Source: Pseudomonas fluorescens
GTDB taxonomy: Bacteria; Pseudomonadota; Gammaproteobacteria; Pseudomonadales; Pseudomonadaceae
Direction of reading: 5' to 3'
NCBI RefSeq assembly: GCF_902497855.1
Contig: NZ_CABVHU010000009.1
Location: forward strand, 186,001 to 250,000
Length of the DNA stretch: 64,000 nucleotides
Shown: piece by piece, positions 41,581-51,995 of the stretch
How positions within the stretch are numbered: position 1 is the stretch's first letter
How the letters are laid out: each line of letters begins with the position of its first letter
Program-made: the position numbers and the translations under genes
Notes under the pieces: generated by a model
Told to the model about the DNA's origin: nothing
What the model saw: only the letters and a program-made list of their open reading frames with translations
Database searches by the model: none

Positions 41581-43095
41581 ATGGCCATTGTTCGCCCTAC
41601 CCTCGACCAACTGCAGGACATCGCTGGCCGGCTGAACATGCAGCTGACCCACGAGCAGGCAGTGGAATACCTGGCACTCATGCAGCCAAGTTTCGATGCA
41701 TACGACCTGGTCGACGAGTTGCCGGATTTCACTCCGCCAGTGCGCTACGACCGCAGTTCCCGCTACCGCCCTTCGACCCCGCAAAACCTGCTCAACGCCT
41801 GGTATTACAGGACGGAAGTGAATGGCGCCCGTGAGGGCAAGCTCGCAGGCAAGACTGTTGCGCTCAAGGACAACATCTCCCTGGCTGGCGTCCCGATGAT
41901 GAACGGCGCCTCGATCCTGGAAGGGTTTGTACCGTCGTTTGACGCAACCGTGGTGACCCGTTTACTAGACGCCGGGGGGACCATCCTGGGCAAGGCGACC
42001 TGTGAGCACTACTGCCTCTCCGGTGGCAGCCATACGTCTGATCCGGCGCCCGTACACAACCCATACCGGCACGGTTTCGCTGCCGGCGGATCCTCCTCCG
42101 GCAGCGCTGCGTTGGTGGCCGCCGGCGAGGTGGACCTGGCGGTTGGCGGCGATCAAGGCGGCTCGATCCGCATCCCTTCAGCGTTCTGCGGCACCTATGG
42201 CATGAAGCCGACCCACGGTCTGGTGCCCTACACCGGGATCATGGCGATCGAGGCCACCATCGACCATGCCGGTCCCATCACCCGCAACGTGCGTGACAAC
42301 GCGCTGATGCTGGAAGTCCTGGCCGGTGCCGACGGGCTCGATCCTCGTCAGGCTGCCCCTCAAGTCGACGCCTATTGCGACTATCTGGAACGAGGTGTGA
42401 GCGGGCTTCGGATCGGCGTCCTTCAGGAAGGCTTCCAGCTGGCCAACCAGGACCCACGTGTTGCCGACAAGGTACGCGGCGCCATCGCCCGACTCGAAGC
42501 CTTGGGAGCTCGCGTCGAAGAGGTCTCCGTCCCCGAGCACAACCTGGCGGGTTCATTGTGGCACCCCATCGGCTGCGAAGGCCTGACCATGCAGATGATG
42601 CATGGCAATGGCGCAGGCTTTAACTGGAAGGGCCTCTACGACGTCGGCCTGCTGGATAAGCAGGCCGGCTGGCGCGAACAGGCGGACGCATTGTCCGCGT
42701 CGCTCAAGCTGTGCATGTTCGTCGGCCAATACGGCCTGGAACGCTACAACGGTCGCTACTACGCCAAGGCACAGAACATCGCACGCTTCGCCCGGGCCGG
42801 TTACGACAAGGCACTGCAAACCTATGACCTTCTCGTCATGCCGACCGTGCCGATCATTGCCCAGCCCCACCCCGAACCCGATTGTTCGATCACCGAGTAC
42901 GTGGCCCGTGCGCTGGAAATGATCGGCAACACCGCGCCGCAGGACATTACCGGCCATCCGGCCATGTCGATCCCGTGTGGTCTGGTGGACGGCCTGCCCG
43001 TGGGGCTGATGTTCGTTGGCAAGCACTATGCCGAAGGCACGATTTACCAGGCGGCGGCAGCGTTCGAGGCCTCTGTCGACTGGAAGACATTGTAA
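41581..43095 (+). CDS. amidase of the nitrile pathway, amidase-signature family
   Basis: A 504-residue amidase-signature enzyme. The Ser-cisSer-Lys triad falls at Lys96 (VALKDNIS), Ser171 (GGSSSGSAA) and Ser195 (GGDQGGSIRIPS), the numbering of the Rhodococcus amidase linked to Fe-type nitrile hydratase. It hydrolyses amides made by the hydratase, for example indole-3-acetamide or phenylacetamide, to the acid and ammonia. The ATG at 41581 follows AGGAAA; 25 further upstream codons are open but not family-like. The alpha-subunit gene follows after 90 bp. Confidence 0.93.
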   Translation: MAIVRPTLDQLQDIAGRLNMQLTHEQAVEYLALMQPSFDAYDLVDELPDFTPPVRYDRSSRYRPSTPQNLLNAWYYRTEVNGAREGKLAGKTVALKDNISLAGVPMMNGASILEGFVPSFDATVVTRLLDAGGTILGKATCEHYCLSGGSHTSDPAPVHNPYRHGFAAGGSSSGSAALVAAGEVDLAVGGDQGGSIRIPSAFCGTYGMKPTHGLVPYTGIMAIEATIDHAGPITRNVRDNALMLEVLAGADGLDPRQAAPQVDAYCDYLERGVSGLRIGVLQEGFQLANQDPRVADKVRGAIARLEALGARVEEVSVPEHNLAGSLWHPIGCEGLTMQMMHGNGAGFNWKGLYDVGLLDKQAGWREQADALSASLKLCMFVGQYGLERYNGRYYAKAQNIARFARAGYDKALQTYDLLVMPTVPIIAQPHPEPDCSITEYVARALEMIGNTAPQDITGHPAMSIPCGLVDGLPVGLMFVGKHYAEGTIYQAAAAFEASVDWKTL

Positions 43096-43185
43096 GGCTG
43101 CCTCCCCAAACCTCCCGGACATCAATAAAAAACCGGGGGCTGTTCTTCACTTTTTTGACCGTGTCAACCGATGAGGAGTTACACC

Positions 43186-43785
43186 ATGAGCGCCACTGTA
43201 TCACCAGCATCCACTTCGACGCCCAGCGAGCGGGCCTGGGCGTTGTTCAAGGTTATGCAAGACAAGGAGCTGATCCCAGAGGGCTATATCGAGCAGCTAA
43301 CCGAATTGATGGTGCATCAATGGAGCCCGGAAAACGGCGCCCGTGTAGTCGCCAAGGCCTGGGTGGATCCGCAGTTCCGGGAGCTGTTGCTCAAAGACGG
43401 CACCGCAGCGTGTGCGCAGTTCGGTTTCACCGGCCCGCAAGGCGAATACATCGTGGCCCTGGAGGATTTGCCCCAGCTGAAAAATGTCATCGTCTGCAGC
43501 CTGTGCTCCTGCACCAACTGGCCGGTCCTGGGGTTACCGCCGGAGTGGTACAAGGGTTTTGAGTTCCGTGCACGTCTGGTTCGTGAAGGACGCACTGTGC
43601 TACGTGAGATGGGCACAGAGTTACCAAGCGATGTGGTCGTCAAAGTCTGGGATACCAGCGCGGAAAGCCGCTACCTGGTCCTGCCCTTAAGGCCCGAAGG
43701 CTCCGAGCACATGAGTGAAGAAGAGCTTCAGAAACTGGTGACCAAGGATGTGCTGATCGGGGTGGCCCTGCCCCGCGTACGTTGA
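43186..43785 (+). CDS. nthA: nitrile hydratase alpha subunit, Fe type
   Basis: A 199-residue subunit. The metal claw is Cys104-Ser-Leu-Cys107-Ser-Cys109; Ser-Leu in the second and third positions marks the iron type, whereas cobalt enzymes have Thr. Two of these cysteines are oxidised after translation in the family. The ATG at 43186 has GAGGAG 9 nt upstream. With the beta subunit it hydrates nitriles to amides. The stop is 41 bp before the beta-subunit start. Confidence 0.97.
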   Translation: MSATVSPASTSTPSERAWALFKVMQDKELIPEGYIEQLTELMVHQWSPENGARVVAKAWVDPQFRELLLKDGTAACAQFGFTGPQGEYIVALEDLPQLKNVIVCSLCSCTNWPVLGLPPEWYKGFEFRARLVREGRTVLREMGTELPSDVVVKVWDTSAESRYLVLPLRPEGSEHMSEEELQKLVTKDVLIGVALPRVR

Positions 43786-43826
43786 CCCAAAAGACTCTTC
43801 ATCTGCTAATTTTCGGAGGTTTTTTT

Positions 43827-44485
43827 ATGGATGGCTTTCACGATCTCGGCGGTTTTCAAGGCTTTGGCAAGGTTCCCCACGTCATCAATAGCCAGGATTA
43901 CAAACAAGTGTTCAAACAGGAATGGGAGCACCTGGCTTACAGCCTGATGTTTATCGGCGCCGACCAGTTGAAAAAATTCAGCGTCGACGAAATCCGTCAC
44001 GCCGTCGAACGACTTGATGTCCGCCAGCACGTTGGCACGCAATATTACGAACGCTACGTCATTGCCACGGCCACCTTGCTGGTCGAAACCGGCGTCATTA
44101 GCCAGGACGAACTCGATCGGGCGCTGGGTTCACCCTTCAAATTGGCCAACCCTTCCCACGACAAGGGCCGCCCCGCCATCACCGGCCGCCCGCCATTTGA
44201 AGTGGGCGACCGGGTGGTGGTTCGCGACGAGTACGTGGCCGGACACATACGCATGCCGGCCTATGTACGCGGCAAGGAAGGCATCGTCCGACACCGCACT
44301 TCGGAAAAATGGCCGTTCCCGGACGCCATCGGCCACGGCGATTTGAGCGCGGCGCACCAGCCGACCTATCACGTCGAATTCCAGGTAAAGGATCTGTGGG
44401 GCGATGCCGCGGACGATGGCTTGGTGGTCGTCGACCTGTTTGAAAGCTACCTGGACAAGGCCGTCGTCGCGCAAACGGTGGCCGC

Positions 44486-44489
<4 letters not shown>
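43827..44489 (+). CDS. nthB: nitrile hydratase beta subunit
   Basis: A 220-residue subunit beginning MDGFHDLGGFQGFGKV, the conserved beta-subunit start, with the C-terminal SH3-like barrel (GDRVVVRDEYVAGHIRMPAYVRGKEGIVRH, YHVEFQVKDLWG). It supplies arginines that contact the oxidised cysteines of the alpha subunit. CGGAGG lies 8 nt before the ATG at 43827; the 15-codon extension upstream is not family-like. It overlaps the P47K gene by 4 bp. Confidence 0.97.
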
Positions 44490-45709
<1,220 letters not shown>

Positions 45710-45805
45710 TCATCCTTTGCCGGCCTTGGCCTGGATCAGCCGCGCCGCCACCACGCAGCCAGCAGAGCCGGCCCCCACCACGATATAGTCGAATGCTGCG
45801 CTCAT
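45710..45805 (-). pseudogene. N-terminal remnant of a GMC-type FAD oxidoreductase
   Basis: On the minus strand, 31 codons read MSAAFDYIVVGAGSAGCVVA and continue ARLIQAKAG before hitting KG-stop. The DYIVVGAGSAG dinucleotide-binding start is typical of GMC/choline-dehydrogenase-like enzymes. The other 500 or so residues are missing. The break is directly at the 3' end of the nitrile cluster, which suggests that the cluster was joined into this gene. Confidence 0.8.
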
Positions 45806-45965
45806 TTCAGGCTCCCGGTCGGTAAGGTTCGCAGGGTAGCCCGCGCTACATGGGCGCGGGCCTTGATGGCTTCAATTAAAGCGCGTGGCAGCCCGCGATA
45901 CTTGCCTGGCGCTGACAAGAACTTGGACAATCTCGCCAGCCCGAAAAACGGTTTGATACAGAGGT
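45802..45965 (-). pseudogene. C-terminal fragment of an unidentified gene coupled to the GMC remnant
   Basis: An open minus-strand stretch ending ARATLRTLPTGSLK-stop, with its TGA overlapping the GMC ATG (ATGA). The overlap suggests an old operon pair. I cannot identify the protein, and its upstream part is lost near the REP array. Confidence 0.45.
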
Positions 45966-46008
45966 GTAAACGCCGCTGGACGATTACATTCGTTACTACA
46001 ATCAGGGT

Positions 46009-47606
46009 CACGCGATGGTGCAGGCACCGCCGAACCCTGTAGGAGCTGGCTTGCCAGCGAAGAGGCCGGCACATTCAACATGTGCATCGCCTGACACTCC
46101 GCTTTCGCTGGCAAGCCAGCTCCTACAGGGATTTGCGGTGTTCACGCGATGGTGCAGGCAGCGCCGAACCCTGTAGGAGCTGGCTTGCCAGCGAAGAGGT
46201 CGGTACATTCAACATCTGCTTCGCCTGACACTCCGCCTTCGCTGGCAAGCCAGCTCCTACAGGGATTTGCGGTGTTCACGCGATGGTGCAGGCACCGCCG
46301 AACCCTGTAGGAGCTGGCTTGCCAGCGAAGAGGCCGGCACATTCAACATGTGCATCGCCTGACACTCCGCTTTCGCTGGCAAGCCAGCTCCTACAGGGAT
46401 TTGCGGTGTTCACGCGATGGTGCAGGCAGCGCCGAACCCTGTAGGAGCTGGCTTGCCAGCGAAGAGGTCGGTACATTCAACATCTGCTTCGCCTGACACT
46501 CCGCCTTCGCTGGCAAGCCAGCTCCTACAGGGATTTGCGGTGTTCACGCGATGGTGCAGGCACCGCCGAACCCTGTAGGAGCTGGCTTGCCAGCGAAGAG
46601 GCCGGCACATTCAACATGTGCATCGCCTGACACTCCGCTTTCGCTGGCAAGCCAGCTCCTACAGGGATTTGCGGTGTTCACGCGATGGTGCAGGCACCGC
46701 CGAACCCTGTAGGAGCTGGCTTGCCAGCGAAGAGGTCGGTACATTCAACATCTGCTTCGCCTGACACTCCGCCTTCGCTGGCAAGCCAGCTCCCACAGGG
46801 GTTTGCGGTGTTCACGCGATGGTGCAGGCACCGCCGAACCCTGTAGGAGCTGGCTTGCCAGCGAAGAGGCCGGTACATTCAACATCTGCTTCGCCTGACA
46901 CTCCGCCTTCGCTGGCAAGCCAGCTCCCACAGGGGTTTGCGGTGTTCACGCGATGGTGCAGGCACCGCCGAACCCTGTAGGAGCTGGCTTGCCAGCGAAG
47001 AGGCCGGTACATTCAACATCTGCTTCGCCTGACACTCCGCCTTCGCTGGCAAGCCAGCTCCCACAGGGGTTTGCGGTGTTCACGCGATGGTGCAGGCACC
47101 GCCGAACCCTGTAGGAGCTGGCTTGCCAGCGAAGAGGCCGGTACATTCAACATCTGCTTCGCCTGACACTCCGCCTTCGCTGGCAAGCCAGCTCCCACAG
47201 GGGTTTGCGGTGTTCACGCGATGGTGCAGGCACCGCCGAACCCTGTAGGAGCTGGCTTGCCAGCGAAGAGGCCGGTACATTCAACATCTGCTTCGCCTGA
47301 CACTCCGCCTTCGCTGGCAAGCCAGCTCCCACAGGGGTTTGCGGTGTTCACGCGATGGTGCAGGCACCGCCGAACCCTGTAGGAGCTGGCTTGCCAGCGA
47401 AGAGGCCGGTACATTCAACATCTGCTTCGCCTGACACTCCGCCTTCGCTGGCAAGCCAGCTCCCACAGGGGTTTGCGGTGTTCACGCGATGGTGCAGGCA
47501 CCGCCGAACCCTGTAGGAGCTGGCTTGCCAGCGAAGAGGCCGGCACATTCAACATGTGCATCGCCTGACACTCCGCTTTCGCTGGCAAGCCAGCTCCTAC
47601 AGGGAT
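46009..47606. repeat. tandem array of twelve 134-bp REP-pair (BIME) units
   Basis: Each unit starts CACGCGATGGTGCAGGCA and contains GTAGGAGCTGGCTTGCCAG plus its inverted partner. Unit starts fall at 46009 and every 134 bp to 47483. Units 1-4 alternate between two variants (GCCGGCAC...GTGCAT and GTCGGTAC...CTGCTT), unit 5 is the first variant, unit 6 is mixed, units 7-11 are a third near-identical form ending CCCACAGGGGTT, and unit 12 returns to the first. The open reading frames across it are repeat artefacts. It ends directly at the stop codon of the next gene. Confidence 0.97.
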
Positions 47607-48788
47607 TTATGCGCGTCGACGCTCGAACACGCTGTCATGGCCGAGATGGTTGAGGTGGGTGCAGCCCATCAGGTTCAGGGTCAGCGCCAGTTCATTCGTC
47701 AACACGTCCAGCGCCTTGCCCACACCGGCTTCACCCGCCACCGCGACACCGTAAAGCGTGGAACGCCCCAGCAGCACGGCATCGGCCCCAAGGGCGAGTG
47801 CCTTGACGATATCGCTGCCACGCCGGATCCCGCCGTCGAGCAGCAGGCTGAGCTTGCCCTTTGCGTGGGGGGCGATGGCCGCCAGTGCGTCGAGACTGCC
47901 GAGGGCGCCGTCCAATTGGCGGCCGCCGTGATTGGACACCACCACACCATCGAGCCCCAGGGCGATGGCGCGCTTCACATCCGCCGGATGCAACACGCCC
48001 TTGAGCAATAGTCGCTCGCCCCATCGGTCACGCAAACGCGCCAGCATGTCCCAGTCGAGCAAGGTATCCATCTGCTTGCCGATAAACGCCATCGACCCCA
48101 GGGGATTACGCTCGCCCGGTGGCAAGTAAGGTTCGAGGTTACCCATGCCCGGCAGCCCGGATGGCCACATCACCTGCTTGAGCCAGCGCGGGTGGCGGAG
48201 CACGTCGAACGTGTTGCGCCATGCCAGCTGCCGCGGCCTGGCGAAGTTGCGCCGATCCCATTCGCGGTTGCCCAGCACCATCGCATCACAGGTCAACACC
48301 AGGGTCCGGCAACCTACGGCGGCGGCCCGCTGCAGCAAATCGTTCTGCACCCGAGGATCGCGCATGGCGTACAGCTGGAACCACAGGTCGACGCCGGGCG
48401 CCGCCGCGACAAGCTCTTCCAGTGAGGTGTTGGACGCGGTACTCAGGCTGAAAGGCAAACCACGCGCCGTCGCGGCCCTGGCCAGGTGAATGTCGGCATC
48501 GCGGTGCAGCAGGCCGTTGTAGCCCGTCGGCCCGATCAGCATCGGCAAGGGCAGCACCCGGCCGAGCAAGACCCGAGAGGTGTCGGGAGCATGGCACGGC
48601 ACCATGGCTCTGGCGTGCAGGCCATAAGCACGGAACGCCTCGAGATTATCCTTGAGCGTCAGTTCGGCCTCCGCACCGCCGCTGAGGTATTCCCAGGCAA
48701 AGTACGGCAAGCGTCGCCGGGCCATGTCGGCCAGTTCGGCAATGCTGTGCACACGATTCAAGTCGGAGCCGGTATAGAAACGACGCAT
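47607..48788 (-). CDS. FMN-dependent alpha-hydroxy acid oxidase/dehydrogenase
   Basis: A 393-residue protein of the glycolate oxidase/lactate and mandelate dehydrogenase family. The FMN/substrate motifs are LIGPTGYNGLLHRDADIHLARAA, LWFQLYAM, LLLKGVLHPADV and the active-site SNHGGRQLDG, followed by LLLDGGIRRGSDIVKALALGADAVLLGR. The ATG at 48788 has AAGGA upstream. It oxidises a 2-hydroxy acid to the keto acid; a mandelate- or indolelactate-like substrate would fit the neighbours, but this is speculation. It lies downstream of the OprD gene on the same strand, beyond a terminator. Confidence 0.9.
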   Translation of the reverse strand: MRRFYTGSDLNRVHSIAELADMARRRLPYFAWEYLSGGAEAELTLKDNLEAFRAYGLHARAMVPCHAPDTSRVLLGRVLPLPMLIGPTGYNGLLHRDADIHLARAATARGLPFSLSTASNTSLEELVAAAPGVDLWFQLYAMRDPRVQNDLLQRAAAVGCRTLVLTCDAMVLGNREWDRRNFARPRQLAWRNTFDVLRHPRWLKQVMWPSGLPGMGNLEPYLPPGERNPLGSMAFIGKQMDTLLDWDMLARLRDRWGERLLLKGVLHPADVKRAIALGLDGVVVSNHGGRQLDGALGSLDALAAIAPHAKGKLSLLLDGGIRRGSDIVKALALGADAVLLGRSTLYGVAVAGEAGVGKALDVLTNELALTLNLMGCTHLNHLGHDSVFERRRA

Positions 48789-48823
48789 AGGCAATCCTTG
48801 AAGGGCGGGCTAAAAACCGCTGC

Positions 48824-48853
48824 AAAAAAAAGCCCGGGAGGAGCGATCCGGGC
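48824..48853 (-). terminator. rho-independent terminator after the OprD gene
   Basis: Read on the minus strand, GCCCGG-N10-CCGGGC is followed by eight T. It lies 80 bp after the porin stop and separates it from the hydroxy-acid oxidase gene. Confidence 0.85.
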
Positions 48854-48933
48854 CAAGGAAAAACAGTGTTGAACTTCAACATTGCCCGGATGCGCGGGCA
48901 GGCCCGCAAGCCGCGAACGGCTCGCGGGGAACT

Positions 48934-50211
48934 TCAGAACTTCCAGGTGTAAGTGGTGACCAGGCGGTTTTCCTGATAGTCCGCTCCCGATGCATTGCCA
49001 TTGCCATAGCGCGTCTTGACGTCGATGCGGCGCCATTCGAAACCCACGTCCTTGAGCGGCCCGCTTTGCACCACATAGCCGAGCACGATGTTGCGTTCGC
49101 TTTCGACGTTCTGGTCGAGGGCATTGCTCCCCCGGTCGATACCGGTGCCGCGCATGTAGCGCGTCATCAATTTCAGCCCCGGTAAACCGATGCCCGCAAA
49201 GTTGTAGTCATAACGCAGCTGCCAGGAGCTTTCGTTCGGCTTGACGAACGCCACTGTCGACCAGTTCACCAGGTAAGGCTGCGGCGCATAACCGTTGAGC
49301 GTCGGGAATGTCGATTCGCCGAGCATGCGCTGGTAGCCGACACCGACGGCATGGGCGCCCTTTTTCAACGTGGTCATGACCCCATAGGACCTGTTGTCGA
49401 TATCGCCATACAGTGCCTTACCGTCTTCACTGTTATTGAAGTAACGAAGGTCTGTCTTCAGGCCATAACCGGCACCCAGGTCATGGTTGTAGGTCAGGCC
49501 CAGATAGTGTTGCTTATAGATATCCTCCAGCTGACCGAAGAAATACGTACCGGACAAGTTCGGGGTAAACGCATAGGTGGCGCCACCGAAGTTCAGGCCG
49601 TCACTGCGACGTTTAATGTTGGGCCCATTGAACAAGTACATCTTCTCGGTATTGGAAGACTCCCGGGAACTGATTTCGGTAAAACGGCCACCGGTCAGTG
49701 TCAGCTTGTCGACTTCTTTGGATTCGATCTGCACCCCGTGATACGTGGTGATCAATTGCCGCGAGTCGTCGATGTAAGCCACCGGCAATGTCGGACGAAG
49801 TTCACCGATCTTGAGTTCGGTCTTGTTGTAACGAACCTTCCCGGTCAGCGCCGCCCGGCCATAGTCCCGGACTTGCTCGCCCTTGCTGGTGTCATACGGA
49901 ATGATGGTGTCCGGCCCACGGCCGCCACCGCCGTCCAGGCGATAGGCGTACTGCGCCGAGAGATCCAGGCCAAACTGTAGCGTGCCCTCGGTGTAACCCG
50001 AGATTGCGCGAAAATCGAAGCCTTGGGTCCAACTGCCGACCCGTGATTGCGGGGCGTCATGCTGTTTGAAATCGCGGTCGATATAGAAATTCCGCATCCC
50101 CAGGCTGACCTGGCTGTCGTCGACGAAATCGGCATGCGCAACCACCGGTGTGAAGATCCCCATCACGGCCGCAGTGGCGACGCCACGGCTTACCCAGCTC
50201 TTCTGGAACAT
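48934..50211 (-). CDS. OprD family outer-membrane porin, iac side
   Basis: A 425-residue barrel protein with a signal peptide ending AHA (about residue 25), then FVDDSQVSLGMRNFYIDRDF, GSWTQGFDFRAISGYTEG, ELRPTLPVAYIDDSRQLITTYHGVQI and SWQLRYDYNFAGIGLPGLKLMTRYMRG. It ends in Phe (TYTWKF), as expected for barrel insertion. The ATG at 50211 follows AAGGAA; nine more codons upstream are open. It lies just after iacG on the same strand and may admit indole-3-acetate or another aromatic acid. The substrate is inferred. Confidence 0.9.
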   Translation of the reverse strand: MFQKSWVSRGVATAAVMGIFTPVVAHADFVDDSQVSLGMRNFYIDRDFKQHDAPQSRVGSWTQGFDFRAISGYTEGTLQFGLDLSAQYAYRLDGGGGRGPDTIIPYDTSKGEQVRDYGRAALTGKVRYNKTELKIGELRPTLPVAYIDDSRQLITTYHGVQIESKEVDKLTLTGGRFTEISSRESSNTEKMYLFNGPNIKRRSDGLNFGGATYAFTPNLSGTYFFGQLEDIYKQHYLGLTYNHDLGAGYGLKTDLRYFNNSEDGKALYGDIDNRSYGVMTTLKKGAHAVGVGYQRMLGESTFPTLNGYAPQPYLVNWSTVAFVKPNESSWQLRYDYNFAGIGLPGLKLMTRYMRGTGIDRGSNALDQNVESERNIVLGYVVQSGPLKDVGFEWRRIDVKTRYGNGNASGADYQENRLVTTYTWKF

Positions 50212-50437
50212 CAAACTTTCCTTCTTTTTTACATGCACAAAGGCACGGCTAGTGGAAGCAGATCAATTCAGCAAAAGTGCAACTTTGGCAGTCAATCCGC
50301 AGTATTGTTTTTATAACCACTTACTGCAAAAAAGTCGTAACACAGTCATTCGCCAGCACAGCGACAACCGCTTTCTAGTTATTATCAAACTCAACGATGG
50401 TGGAAAGTCTTATCGTATTTTTGGGGTGACAACAATG

Positions 50438-50938
50438 TCAGGAAGTTGCTTTCGAGGCATCTCCCAAACAGTGATAGGCGCGATTGAAATACACCAGGCC
50501 TTCCTGGCTTTCGCCATTACGAATACCCAGGACTTCGCAATAGAAAATCGTGTGCGATCCCACTTCATGAGCCTGGGCGATTCGGCAGTCAAAACTGACC
50601 AGTGCCTCATCCAGCAGCGGCGCACCGCTTTCCAGGGTGCTCCAGGATGCGCAGGAAAAGCGCTGCTCGGTATCGAGGTGGCGGTTGGAGAACGCCCCCG
50701 ACACCTCCTGGTGACCCGGGGTCAGCACGTTCACGCTCAGCACTCCGTTGCTCTTGAAATGCACATTGGAAAACGACGAGCGATTCATGCAGACCAACAG
50801 CGTCGGCGGCTGGTCGGTCACGCTGCACACCGCCGAAGCGGTAAAGCCGAAACGACCCGCGGGGCCATCGGTGGTGATGACCGAAACCGCGCCACCAAGC
50901 ATTGCCATTGAGTTACGAAATCCAGTTGTATCGACCAT
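50438..50938 (-). CDS. iacG: flavin reductase family protein, IacG-like
   Basis: A 166-residue flavin reductase-like protein (FRNSMAMLGGAVSVITTDGPAGRFGFTASAVCSVTDQPPTLLVCMN). HDH-like residues of the fold lie in the C-terminal half, and GSHTIFYCEVLGI is conserved. It supplies reduced flavin to a partner monooxygenase, here probably IacA. The ATG at 50938 begins the fold; the long upstream frame overlaps the ferredoxin-reductase gene and is not used. It is the last gene of the iac run, 19 bp after iacF. Confidence 0.85.
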   Translation of the reverse strand: MVDTTGFRNSMAMLGGAVSVITTDGPAGRFGFTASAVCSVTDQPPTLLVCMNRSSFSNVHFKSNGVLSVNVLTPGHQEVSGAFSNRHLDTEQRFSCASWSTLESGAPLLDEALVSFDCRIAQAHEVGSHTIFYCEVLGIRNGESQEGLVYFNRAYHCLGDASKATS

Positions 50939-50957
50939 GGTCTTACCCTCCGGTCTA

Positions 50958-51917
50958 TCAGATATCCAGCACCAGTTTCCTGGACTTGGCCCGGGAACAG
51001 CACACCAGAATCTGGTCATTGGCAGATTTTTCGTCGTCCGTGAGATAGACGTCGCGATGATCCGGTTCGCCTTCGATGACGTCGCACAAGCAAGTGCCAC
51101 AAACGCCCTGCTCGCAGGACACTTCAATCTTGATGCCCACGGCAGTCAGCGCCTCGACGATGCTCTGGCCCTCGGCAACCTGTACGGTCTTGCCGCTGCG
51201 CCGGGCAACCACTTCGAAACCGGCGCCCGAGGCGTCCACTTCGACCTGGAAGTATTCGCGGTGCACATGATCGTCGGCGTACCCCGCTTCCAGGGCCTGG
51301 GCAATCACCCAGTCCATGAAACCGGCCGGTCCGCAGACATACACATGTACGCCGGCCTGCGGGGTGCCCAGCACGGTGTGCAGGTCGAGTTTCTGTTCGG
51401 CTGCTTCGTCGTCGAAATGAGTGCGCAACCGCGAAGCGAACGCAGCGCTGCCCAGCTCTTCCAGAAAGGCGCTGCGGCTACGCGAACGGCCGCAATAATG
51501 CAGTTCGAAATCACTGTCGCGGGCATTCAGCGCGTAGGCCATGGCGACCATCGGGGTGATGCCGATACCGCCGCCGATCAGGATCGAGCGGCGGGCATCG
51601 CTGGCCAGCGGAAAATGATTGCGCGGCAGGCTGATCTCGATCTCGCGACCTTCTTGCAGTAACTCATGCACCGCCAACGAACCGCCCCGCGAGGCGGGAT
51701 CCTTGAGTACGCCCAAGCGATAGGCGTCGGCGCTGGCCGGATTGCCACACAGCGAATACTGGCGAACCAGCCCGGTCTTGAGGTGGATATCGACATGCGC
51801 GCCCGCCTCGAAGGCGGGCAAAGGCTGTCCCGACGGATCGCTCAGATCCAGTACGACGACACCTTCGCCCTGCTCTTCGCGCTTGCGCACGACGACTTTC
51901 AATAATTGATCGCTCAT
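50958..51917 (-). CDS. iacF: ferredoxin-NAD(P)H reductase with 2Fe-2S domain, IacF-like
   Basis: A 319-residue phthalate-dioxygenase-reductase type protein. The FMN/FAD domain has RQYSLCG, the nucleotide domain has LIGGGIGITPMVAMAYAL and VYVCGPAGFMDWV, and the C-terminal plant-type 2Fe-2S domain has CEQGVCGTCLCDVIEG with a final CC near residue 308. It should pass electrons from NAD(P)H to the Rieske oxygenase IacCD. The ATG at 51917 fits the fold start. Confidence 0.88.
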   Translation of the reverse strand: MSDQLLKVVVRKREEQGEGVVVLDLSDPSGQPLPAFEAGAHVDIHLKTGLVRQYSLCGNPASADAYRLGVLKDPASRGGSLAVHELLQEGREIEISLPRNHFPLASDARRSILIGGGIGITPMVAMAYALNARDSDFELHYCGRSRSRSAFLEELGSAAFASRLRTHFDDEAAEQKLDLHTVLGTPQAGVHVYVCGPAGFMDWVIAQALEAGYADDHVHREYFQVEVDASGAGFEVVARRSGKTVQVAEGQSIVEALTAVGIKIEVSCEQGVCGTCLCDVIEGEPDHRDVYLTDDEKSANDQILVCCSRAKSRKLVLDI

Positions 51918-51995
51918 ACAGGCCATCCCGAATGTGTTGTAAGGGAGCGCATCTGCACGCCCCCGCTGCTTTTCCAAACCGTAAAACCAATGGAC

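Noticed and set aside
46009..47606. A string of 60-66-residue minus-strand ORFs at 134-bp spacing, looking like a tandem protein family
   Set aside because: They are translations of the REP-pair units; each starts and stops at the same repeat position and has no ribosome site or domain.
46009..47606. Regularly spaced repeats suggestive of a CRISPR array
   Set aside because: The units are nearly identical throughout, with no variable spacers, and contain REP palindromes; no cas genes are present.
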